In this document: piece by piece, positions 33,613 through 41,677 of the stretch
How the letters are laid out: each line of letters begins with the position of its first letter
Numbering within the stretch: position 1 is the first letter of the stretch
Assembly (NCBI GenBank): GCA_012522795.1
Contig: JAAYJT010000064.1
Location: 1-41,677 of the forward strand
Reading direction: 5' to 3'
DNA length: 41,677 nt
Origin: Bacteroidales bacterium
Lineage (GTDB): Bacteria > Bacteroidota > Bacteroidia > Bacteroidales > JAAYJT01
Position numbers and translations under genes: made by a program
The notes under the pieces: generated by a model
Seen by the model: the letters and a program-made list of their open reading frames with translations, nothing else
Told to the model about the DNA's origin: nothing
The model's database searches: none

Positions 33613-36600
33613 ATGAGTAAAACTTACATTTTAATTTCCAAATTAGTAGAAGTTCTTGCAAAAATGCAAGTGATCTTATTAAACGGTATTTTTTTACTGC
33701 TTATGCTTTTATTTCAGATTCCTGTATATGGGCAGGATGTACCTGTTATGGACAATCTCGATACGAAGACTGCTTCCGGAAGTGGTACTTCACTTAATAT
33801 TGAAAGGCCTCATAATGTACTTGAAGGTGATTTGATACTATTATTATTCACCCAACAACTAAGCTCCAGATTTGGTGATAGTGGTTTTACAACTCCTGAT
33901 GGTTTTAAGCAAATAAGAGTTGAGCATGCCAGTTCAAGCTCATCAACACCACAGATTGTAGCATTTTACAAAATAGCAGGTGAAAATGAACCAAAAGTGT
34001 ATACTAGTACTGTAACAGAGTATACTACCACTCCCAACTGGAAAGCGGTAGCAATGCGTGTTACCGGCCATGACCCTGTTAGTCCTATTGCAACAAATAG
34101 TGGTGCCAATTCAGGTAATACTTTGGTTCAATCACTTAATATTCATTCACTCTCAACCATTAATCAAAACTCTCTATTGATTGGTGCTGTTACAGTTAGA
34201 AGGGAGATTAGGAATGAAAAAACACCTGATGGCATAAAGGAGCTTTGGTTTCTTAACGGCACAGGTAACGAAGATAACAATTCAAATGCTCCCGCTTTTT
34301 ATGGAGGGATAGAACCCATTGAAGAAGCCGGTGCTACAGGAACACGTTCCTTTTCATGGACTGGTTATGCCAAAGCTGCCGGGCTGATGTTTGCCATAAA
34401 CCCGGATGTTAGTACAGTTGATCTGGAAATCACTAATGTGCCTGATAATGCAACTCCTGCATATAGTAGCCAAATCTCCTTTACAATCACTGCGAATAAT
34501 AACTGGTTTAACAGTGCTACCGGTGTAAAAGTAAGCTGTCCGCTACCCAATGGATATGTTTATCTGTCACATAGTGCTTCTCAAGGAAATTATCATCCTA
34601 AAACAGGTATATGGATTATTGGTAATTTGAATAATTATGCCAGTTCTGAACTTTGCATTACAGCAATTGTAGCTTGCCCGGGTAATCTGGAATATGATTT
34701 TACTGCATCTATTTCGGGTGCTCAACCTGATAACGATCCAACAAATAACAATGCTACAGCTAACGTTAAGCCTTTCGGAGATTGTCCGGTAGTAGCCATT
34801 GATGATTATGTTGAAACAATTCAGGGTAACTCTGTTATATTTAATGTGTTAACCAACGATATCGGTGATTTAGACTCTGAAGGCTTTGATGACTCTAATA
34901 TAGTAAGCAACCCGATTTTTGGAAATATTGTTGTTGGCTCCAAAGGTGATATAACTTACACACCTATAGGTAATTATATTGGTAACGACTCGTTTAAATA
35001 TAAAATTTGCAGTATTCACAATCCGGAACAATGTAGTGAGGCAACAGTATATGTTACCGTAAACTCTGATTTATTTAATGTATGTTATGATGCAGTACAA
35101 TCCCACATATATTATCTTCCTTTTCCTGAGCATCCCAATTTCTTGTTAAAAGCCTTACGAAGTGCTGCGAATCAAAATCCAAATCAAACAACTGTCAGAA
35201 ATATTGTAAGTATTAAAGTAAACTATCCTAAGACCATTATTATATATGACCATTGGGAAGACGGTTATGAAGCCGACATAACTGAGCCAACCCAATCTAC
35301 CACTGAAATCTGGGGAGATGGAAATCCTGCAAATGGCGTGGCACCGGGATATCCTGACGACATCATTCCTCCGGGCGGTCAGATTATTATTGACAAAACA
35401 TTTGCCTATAACCGAAATCAGTTACAAATAGAGTATGATGGCAGGGACAAGATTTTTTCGAGTTCTGATATTACAATCTCAAAGATAACAGGAAGTAATG
35501 CAGACTTTAATGTTCAGAACGTCAAAACCGATGTGATTGATGTAAGCCGATTTGGAAAATCGTTTACTATTGGCTTTGGCGAAGACCTGACAAAATTAGG
35601 TAATGCACATAATGCTTTTAGATATGTTGGGTTATTTGTAAGAGCCTCTGAAGACAACACTTTAGTAGAATTGGATTATAATGGTGACGGAATAATTGAT
35701 GTAACTAAAATCCTGAATGAAGGAGAGGTATGGCTATATGACGGAACAGCATCTACACCCGGAGACGTTAATAATGACGTAAATAAGTATAATGATATTA
35801 AAACCGGCGCACAACTTATTGCTGACAAACCTGTAGGAGTAGATATTGTTTTTGGAGGAATAGATAACTATGGAACCCGGAATATATATATATTGCCATC
35901 TAAGTTTTATGGGAGCAAATATATTACACCGGTACATACAACACTCAAAACTGCACCTGTAGTAGCCTATTTTTATAATAGTTCGGACACACCGATGACT
36001 TTAAAATGGGAAGCCGGCACTGGTCAATCAGGTGCGATAGAAATACCTGCAAAAGGTATTAATTTTTTAACTCTTAATCAGGCAGCAGGATATGAGTTTG
36101 AAAGTGAGGATGGCAGGACCTATACAGCCATTGCAGTTGTTGACGCAGATAATGAAGGGAGGGATTATGATTGGGCATATCCATTGGTACCCGTAGAAAG
36201 ACTTACTAATTTTGCCAGTATTGCATGGGCTCCAGGTTCTAATGATTTAAGTGCCAATTATAATCCTATCTGGGTTACACCTACAAAGAATACCACAATT
36301 TATGTAAAATGGGATGGTGATATTACCAGTAATACAGGAAATATTAGTCCGTGCGGTATTCCGTTTGATGCCAATTATCCGGTAGGAAGGTTACAATCGT
36401 TAAAGTTATACGATAATTCCAGCAATGATAATGATCAATCCGGAGCTTCGATATATACCTGTGATGGTACGACTTTTTCTGCCGTTTGGGGTCAGGATGC
36501 CAATGCAGGGAATCCTACACCTATTTCAGGGGTAGCGCTTGATGTTGGTTACCTGATGCTTCCACGTTGTCTGGATTTTTTAATACTTGCTAATGATGAC

Positions 36601-39600
36601 AGGGCAGTTACTGAACCTGAGATTCCGGTAATAATTGATGTATTAAGCAATGATGCCGGTTTTTTGTGCACTTTGGATCCCGGATCTGTAACTACAGATG
36701 GCTTTTTACAACCAACAGGAGGCAATGTTGTAATTAGTGATGATGGCATCATAATTTATACACCTAACCCGGGTTTTACAGGAACCGATGAGTTTGAGTA
36801 TCAGGTATGCTCAAAAGAATATCCTCATATATGTGAAATAGCTCTGGTTAAAGTAATTGTACGTCCATGTGACAATGAAGCTTCATCGGCAGGAGTCAAT
36901 ATTGTAAAAGGTCGCGTGTATATAGAACAACTACCGGACAATGGGCAATATGATGGTGAGGATTTTGTATGTGGTGTAGCAGTTGAATTATATGCCGACA
37001 ACAATTGTAATAATGAAATAGATAGTGGCGATCAGCTAATTGAAACCATTGTTAGCGATGTTAATGGAAGGTTTGATTTTGTGAAAACAGGAACAAAATA
37101 TGCAAGAGATATTTTCCCAACATTACATGATTATGATGCAAATCAGGGAACAATAAACTGGTCAGGTGCCTGGTCAATAAATAATAATGATCGTGTATAT
37201 TTACTAGAAGACCCCATTCCTTCTGATGCTGATAATATAGCGTTGTGTTTTAGTGGTAATAATAATTATGCTCAACGAAGTCTGGAGTTTATAGGTGCAA
37301 CCAGTGCAGTATTGAAATTTAGCTATCGTAGAGAGGACCTTAAGAATGCAAATGATAAGCTCATTGTGAGTTTTAATGGGCACACACAGATTGAGATTGA
37401 TAATGCTGGAAACATAAACACAGATCTATTTTATCATGATATGGTAGTATCCCTTTCGAACATTTATGCTGATGCTCCTAACTTACTCAAATTTGAAACT
37501 AACGGAACAGTTGGCAACAATAGTTATTTTTTTATTGATAATGTAGAACTCATATATTTTCCTGCTTGTTATATTGTAAAAGTGGATACTTCTATTACAA
37601 ATGGTAAGTTTGAAGCTGCTGTTTTGAATGAGGGAACAATTACATTTGACAATCAGGGTTATTGTTCAGATGATGTTTATTTGGGAGTGCGAGCTTTACT
37701 CACTGCTGTGGATGATGAGGCAAAAGTGATATCTGAGGTTCCCAAAGTAATTTATGTTTTGGCAAATGATATTGGCAACCCTGATCCAGCTAAAGTTTCA
37801 ATTCACACATCACCTTTAAATGGTCAAATAGAAATTAATCCGGACGGTAGTATTACCTATATTCCAGATCCTGATTATGAAGGACCAGACTCATTCAAAT
37901 ATACAGTTTGCAGCGCTGATGATCCTGATGTCTGCAGTACGGCTACTGTGAACCTGAATGTTACCTGTATTAGTATTCCGGGAATAAATGTTATTAACGG
38001 TATTGCTTTTGGCGATATTAATGGAAATGGCTTGCATGAAACAGGTGAAAATGGCCTACAAGGAATAGAAATAGAACTATATAACGATCTTAACGGAAAT
38101 GGAGAACTGGATAATGGTGAGCCTTTGCTACAAACAATTACAACAGATGCTACAGGAGGCTACCAGTTTGAATTAAATTGCAATCTTCTTCCTGAACACA
38201 CGGTTGCCGATAATTTCAACACTCGTTCATATAGCAGGAATGATGGAACAGATAATTGGATAAGTAACTGGGAAGAAACAGGCGATGATGGTTCACCAAC
38301 GAGCGGAAATATTTTTATAACTTTAGATGGTAAATTATGCATAATAAGAAAGGATGTGTCAGACTCCCGATCAATTTGTCGTACTGCTGATTTAAGTGGG
38401 TCTGTGAGTGCCACTCTTACATATACATATGATAAATCCAAATTTATAGACCATATTTATGAATTTGTAGATATTGAGATATCTACTAATGGTTATGACT
38501 GGACACAGTTAAAGAGATATTCAGGAGCTGCTCAAGCCAGTGGAACAGAAACATTTGATATTAGCGAATATATTTCACCTACTACCAGTATTCGATTTTT
38601 AGAGTCTAGTATTTCACTTTCTTCAACTGATAAATCTTTTACCATTGATGATTTGCAGATTAGTTTTTTCATTTATACTCCTCACAGTAATAATGGACTT
38701 TATGTAGAAGATAATTTTTCAGTTCAGTCTTATGACAACAACCATGGAACAATTAATTGGAAAGGTAAATGGATAGAAAATGATGATCCAGCCAATGACC
38801 CGACGAACGGAAGCATCTTTATCACACCAGAAACTAAGTTGAGAGTCCAGGGTGATGGTTCTAGTAATAGCAGGTCAATTAGACGGGAAGTAGATCTAAG
38901 TAATGCAGCCTTTGCTACTTTAGTATTTACATATAGCAAATCTTCATTTAGTCATGAGTCGAACGATTGGGTGAATATATGTGTGGCAGCTGATCCTTTG
39001 ACAAGTAATTTACAGCAACTGAAAAGAATTTCAGGTGTCGCTGCCAGTAATGGAACTGAGGTTATCCCTATTCCTTCTATTTATTTTTCAGAAAATACCA
39101 CTATACATATTTTTGAATCTAATAATATTAATTTCACTAGTAATGAATATGTATTATTCGATGACATTACGATTGTTTTTAGTCACAAAGACTATATAGT
39201 TAAAGCTAAAGAGCCTTTGCCGGATGGTTATAGCTTCTCACCCGGAGCATCAGATTATCATCATGTTAGTTTTAATAATGATTGTGGTATAGGAAGTTGT
39301 TCAAACAATTTTGCACTTTGGGCAGCGGATCTGGAAATAGAAAAAAAAGTGAATAACAACAATCCCGAAGTAGGGAGCACCGTAACATTTACCATAACTA
39401 TTATTAATAAAGGACCGAGTAATGCTACTGAAGTTTCGGCAAAAGATGTACTTCTAAACGGCTATACCTATGTTTCACATTCAGGTGATGGAAGCTATAC
39501 TCCTTCAACTGGAGAATGGGAAATTGGCGATCTGGAATTTAACGAAAAAGTCACTCTGTATATAGTGGTTAAGATTAATGAACCCAGTGAGGATGTGGAT

Positions 39601-41677
39601 TATTCCAATAAGGCTGAAATCATTAATTCAGTTCCTGGGGACCCGAACCCGGATAATAACACTTCAGTTTTAGATAATATTGAACCCAAATGTTCTCCAT
39701 TATGGGAAATAAGAAAAACTGCAAGGACTGTTTTTTTTGATTCTGTGGGTCAAACTATCGAATATGATATTATTGTTAAAAATACTGGTAATGTAAGTAT
39801 TGGGAATATTGTAGTTACCGACAATGATGTAAATACCGGTCCATTGTATGTAGCTGGCGATAGTAACGAAAACAACAGATTGGATATTGATGAAGAATGG
39901 AAATACTTTGCTTCCTATGAGATAACTCAGAATGATTTAGATAACTTTGGTTTTGTAAATCTGGCTACTGCGAGTGGTACAGTGTTTTGTGGTATATTGG
40001 ATGATGTTGAAGATCGCGAAACTGTTGGGGCACATACTTACCCGGGTCTTGTTTTGAAGAAAACAGCCATTTCTGGTGCAAACTACTCGCAAGTTGGCGA
40101 CATAATAAAATATGAGTATAAAATAATAAATACTGGAAATGTTACTTTTTATTGGTTCGATATTTATGACGATAAAATTGGTGAGCCTTTTATTACAATT
40201 GAAGAACCAATTGCGCCTGGAGACTCTTTAATAGTTACTGCTGAATATTCCGTGGTTGAAAATGATATAACAAATGGATATATAACAAATAATGCAAGAG
40301 CTGAGACTTTGTTTAATGATTGTTACTTAACCGCAGTGGATGATGAAACTGTGTACGGTGGTTCGGCTGATTTATCAATTAGTAAAACAAGTACTCCTAC
40401 CATTGCAATAGCAGGACAAAAACTCATTTATTCCATTGTTGTAACAAATAATGGTCCTACAATGGCAAATGCACCTGTCATAACAGATGCATTACCAACG
40501 GGCTTGGCAGCTATACGATATCGCGTGAACGGAGGCAGTTGGATAAGTGGTTGGGGCGGCAGCTATACGCACCCTTCGGCATTGCCGGCAACTTCCGGTA
40601 ATAATACCATTATCATTGAAATTGAGGCTAATTTAGCCATTAATCATTGCGATAGTTTGGTAAATACTGCTACTGTTTCATCCACCACAACAGACCTTGT
40701 GTCGACAAATAATACTGTAACAATCACAACAACAGTAGAAGATAAAGAGGCTCCGAGCATCACCTGTGCAACACCAGCGGCTTACTATGCTGCTGATGTC
40801 GGAGTATGCACATGGATTGTTCCAGACACCAGCCTTGATCCCTTAAACACATCAGACAACTGCTCTGTAGCATCTGTCACCAATGACTTCAATGATTCCG
40901 GCTCACTTAAGGATGCAAGCTTCCCGCTTGGAGAAACTTTAGTTGTATGGACTGTTACCGACGGCTCGGGCAACACAGCTACCTGCTCATATACTGTAAC
41001 TGTTAAAGACGAGCAAGATCCGAGCATCACCTGTGCAACACCAGCGACCTACTATGCTACTGATGACGGACAATGCACATGGACTGTTCCAGACACCAGC
41101 CTTGATCCCTCAACCGATGATAACTGCTCCGTAGCATCTGTCACCAATGACTTCAATAATTCCAACTCACTTAAGGATGCCATTTTCCCGCTCGGAGCTA
41201 CTGAAGTCATTTGGACTGTTAAAGACGGCTCAGGCAACACCACCACCTGTAGTTTTACAGTTGTAGTTGAGGATACTGAAGTACCTGTATTTACTATAAT
41301 TCCCCAAGACCTTACCGTTGAATGTGACGGCTCAGGCAACATCGAAGAATTGACCGTATGGCTCAATTCCCATGGTGGTGCGGCTGCAACTGATAACTGC
41401 GGTGAAGTTACCTGGTTACATAACTTTGAAGGATTAAGTGACCTTTGCGGAGCAACAGGCGCGGCAACAGTAACCTTTACCGCAACCGATGATTGTGGAA
41501 ACTCCACAACCACAACAGCTACATTCACTATTGAAGACACCACCCCGCCAGCATTGACCTGCCCGGCAAATATCAGCGTAAATGCCGATGAAGGCAAGGC
41601 TTATGCAACCGTAAGCATTGCAGTTCCACAAGCCAGTGATGATTGCGGAAGCGTGACTTTAGTGAACGACTTTACCG
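33613..41677 (+). CDS. Giant secreted repeat protein (DUF11/SdrD_B/cadherin-like/HYR), 3' end outside window
   Basis: One uninterrupted frame of at least 2688 codons runs from ATG 33613 past the window edge. Signal segment to about residue 41 (ending VYGQ); Met18 (33664) would give a more typical signal. Approximate order: N-terminal beta domain (45-265), DUF11-like (269-391), cadherin-like with VLTND (393-482), a region faintly like IgGFc-binding repeats (490-985), cadherin-like (991-1086), SdrD_B-like split by module R1 (1095-1361; R1 1170-1316), cadherin-like (1363-1453), SdrD_B-like split by R2 and R3 (1457-1905; R2 1532-1685, R3 1698-1856), four DUF11-type domains (1905-2375), then HYR repeats (2377 onward, three complete and one partial). 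Cell-surface adhesion or a filament is likely. A T9SS or CHU_C tail is expected beyond the edge but not seen. No -7 box is found upstream. Confidence 0.9.
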   Translation, partial: MSKTYILISKLVEVLAKMQVILLNGIFLLLMLLFQIPVYGQDVPVMDNLDTKTASGSGTSLNIERPHNVLEGDLILLLFTQQLSSRFGDSGFTTPDGFKQIRVEHASSSSSTPQIVAFYKIAGENEPKVYTSTVTEYTTTPNWKAVAMRVTGHDPVSPIATNSGANSGNTLVQSLNIHSLSTINQNSLLIGAVTVRREIRNEKTPDGIKELWFLNGTGNEDNNSNAPAFYGGIEPIEEAGATGTRSFSWTGYAKAAGLMFAINPDVSTVDLEITNVPDNATPAYSSQISFTITANNNWFNSATGVKVSCPLPNGYVYLSHSASQGNYHPKTGIWIIGNLNNYASSELCITAIVACPGNLEYDFTASISGAQPDNDPTNNNATANVKPFGDCPVVAIDDYVETIQGNSVIFNVLTNDIGDLDSEGFDDSNIVSNPIFGNIVVGSKGDITYTPIGNYIGNDSFKYKICSIHNPEQCSEATVYVTVNSDLFNVCYDAVQSHIYYLPFPEHPNFLLKALRSAANQNPNQTTVRNIVSIKVNYPKTIIIYDHWEDGYEADITEPTQSTTEIWGDGNPANGVAPGYPDDIIPPGGQIIIDKTFAYNRNQLQIEYDGRDKIFSSSDITISKITGSNADFNVQNVKTDVIDVSRFGKSFTIGFGEDLTKLGNAHNAFRYVGLFVRASEDNTLVELDYNGDGIIDVTKILNEGEVWLYDGTASTPGDVNNDVNKYNDIKTGAQLIADKPVGVDIVFGGIDNYGTRNIYILPSKFYGSKYITPVHTTLKTAPVVAYFYNSSDTPMTLKWEAGTGQSGAIEIPAKGINFLTLNQAAGYEFESEDGRTYTAIAVVDADNEGRDYDWAYPLVPVERLTNFASIAWAPGSNDLSANYNPIWVTPTKNTTIYVKWDGDITSNTGNISPCGIPFDANYPVGRLQSLKLYDNSSNDNDQSGASIYTCDGTTFSAVWGQDANAGNPTPISGVALDVGYLMLPRCLDFLILANDDRAVTEPEIPVIIDVLSNDAGFLCTLDPGSVTTDGFLQPTGGNVVISDDGIIIYTPNPGFTGTDEFEYQVCSKEYPHICEIALVKVIVRPCDNEASSAGVNIVKGRVYIEQLPDNGQYDGEDFVCGVAVELYADNNCNNEIDSGDQLIETIVSDVNGRFDFVKTGTKYARDIFPTLHDYDANQGTINWSGAWSINNNDRVYLLEDPIPSDADNIALCFSGNNNYAQRSLEFIGATSAVLKFSYRREDLKNANDKLIVSFNGHTQIEIDNAGNINTDLFYHDMVVSLSNIYADAPNLLKFETNGTVGNNSYFFIDNVELIYFPACYIVKVDTSITNGKFEAAVLNEGTITFDNQGYCSDDVYLGVRALLTAVDDEAKVISEVPKVIYVLANDIGNPDPAKVSIHTSPLNGQIEINPDGSITYIPDPDYEGPDSFKYTVCSADDPDVCSTATVNLNVTCISIPGINVINGIAFGDINGNGLHETGENGLQGIEIELYNDLNGNGELDNGEPLLQTITTDATGGYQFELNCNLLPEHTVADNFNTRSYSRNDGTDNWISNWEETGDDGSPTSGNIFITLDGKLCIIRKDVSDSRSICRTADLSGSVSATLTYTYDKSKFIDHIYEFVDIEISTNGYDWTQLKRYSGAAQASGTETFDISEYISPTTSIRFLESSISLSSTDKSFTIDDLQISFFIYTPHSNNGLYVEDNFSVQSYDNNHGTINWKGKWIENDDPANDPTNGSIFITPETKLRVQGDGSSNSRSIRREVDLSNAAFATLVFTYSKSSFSHESNDWVNICVAADPLTSNLQQLKRISGVAASNGTEVIPIPSIYFSENTTIHIFESNNINFTSNEYVLFDDITIVFSHKDYIVKAKEPLPDGYSFSPGASDYHHVSFNNDCGIGSCSNNFALWAADLEIEKKVNNNNPEVGSTVTFTITIINKGPSNATEVSAKDVLLNGYTYVSHSGDGSYTPSTGEWEIGDLEFNEKVTLYIVVKINEPSEDVDYSNKAEIINSVPGDPNPDNNTSVLDNIEPKCSPLWEIRKTARTVFFDSVGQTIEYDIIVKNTGNVSIGNIVVTDNDVNTGPLYVAGDSNENNRLDIDEEWKYFASYEITQNDLDNFGFVNLATASGTVFCGILDDVEDRETVGAHTYPGLVLKKTAISGANYSQVGDIIKYEYKIINTGNVTFYWFDIYDDKIGEPFITIEEPIAPGDSLIVTAEYSVVENDITNGYITNNARAETLFNDCYLTAVDDETVYGGSADLSISKTSTPTIAIAGQKLIYSIVVTNNGPTMANAPVITDALPTGLAAIRYRVNGGSWISGWGGSYTHPSALPATSGNNTIIIEIEANLAINHCDSLVNTATVSSTTTDLVSTNNTVTITTTVEDKEAPSITCATPAAYYAADVGVCTWIVPDTSLDPLNTSDNCSVASVTNDFNDSGSLKDASFPLGETLVVWTVTDGSGNTATCSYTVTVKDEQDPSITCATPATYYATDDGQCTWTVPDTSLDPSTDDNCSVASVTNDFNNSNSLKDAIFPLGATEVIWTVKDGSGNTTTCSFTVVVEDTEVPVFTIIPQDLTVECDGSGNIEELTVWLNSHGGAAATDNCGEVTWLHNFEGLSDLCGATGAATVTFTATDDCGNSTTTTATFTIEDTTPPALTCPANISVNADEGKAYATVSIAVPQASDDCGSVTLVNDFT
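40741..41280 (+). repeat. Near-identical tandem HYR-encoding repeat
   Basis: Two adjacent HYR units, offset by 267 bases, share long identical DNA blocks, for example CCGAGCATCACCTGTGCAAC at 40753 and 41020, and GTAGCATCTGTCACCAATGA in both. The next HYR units (41281 onward) are much more diverged, so this pair is a recent duplication. Confidence 0.85.

Noticed and set aside
41052-41597. 181-residue minus-strand Val/Ser-rich frame
   Set aside because: It is the shadow of the HYR repeats of the giant protein on the plus strand.

Overview
The window comes from a low-GC member of the Bacteroidota, most likely an anaerobic or facultative Bacteroidales/Marinilabiliales-type organism; the order is inference. 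The phylum is supported by several type IX secretion (T9SS) C-terminal sorting domains, a CarboxypepD_reg-like TonB-dependent receptor, a free-standing RRM protein with an Arg/Gly tail, absence of Shine-Dalgarno sequences, and repeated TAnnTTTG (-7) promoter boxes a few tens of bases before start codons.

Layout. 1-460: short tandem repeats, then tRNA-Asp with its own promoter and terminator. 741-5835: core genes, namely an amidohydrolase lipoprotein (-), a small DUF6580-like membrane protein (+), the tRNA-modifying GTPase MnmE (+), a rubrerythrin-like ferritin (-) and an RRM RNA-binding protein (-). 6147-11651: a tight four-gene operon holding an aminoglycoside-phosphotransferase-like sugar kinase fused to a RapZ C-terminal domain, a small unknown protein, a MurU-like nucleotidyltransferase and an AddB-like Fe-S nuclease. 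11856-16914: a glycogen-binding-type domain protein (-), a rhodanese (+), a 32-residue remnant of a short-chain dehydrogenase (-), UvrA (-) and TrmD (-). 17065-22084: an exported block with a T9SS subtilase, a T9SS protein of unknown function and a TonB-dependent receptor. 22121-25394: shikimate kinase (-), RecQ (+) and 3-methyladenine DNA glycosylase (+).

25653-41677 is the accessory part. It opens with a 1693-residue T9SS surface protein containing three copies of a ~150-residue module, a cleaved-adhesin-like domain and a dockerin, closed by a strong terminator. Next comes a decayed DDE-transposase IS with 18-bp inverted ends, two frameshifts, a stop, a central deletion and a perfect 34-bp palindrome at the deletion point. 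About 1.6 kb of very AT-rich DNA without a recognisable gene follows. The window ends in a giant secreted protein, at least 2688 residues with no stop before the edge, made of DUF11-, cadherin-, SdrD_B- and HYR-like domains. Two of its SdrD_B-like domains appear to be split by inserted modules.

The best candidate for something new is the 6147-8778 cassette. A kinase and a nucleotidyltransferase of the AmgK/MurU type imply anabolic salvage of cell-wall amino sugars to a UDP-sugar, and the kinase carries a covalently attached domain that in E. coli RapZ senses glucosamine-6-phosphate.
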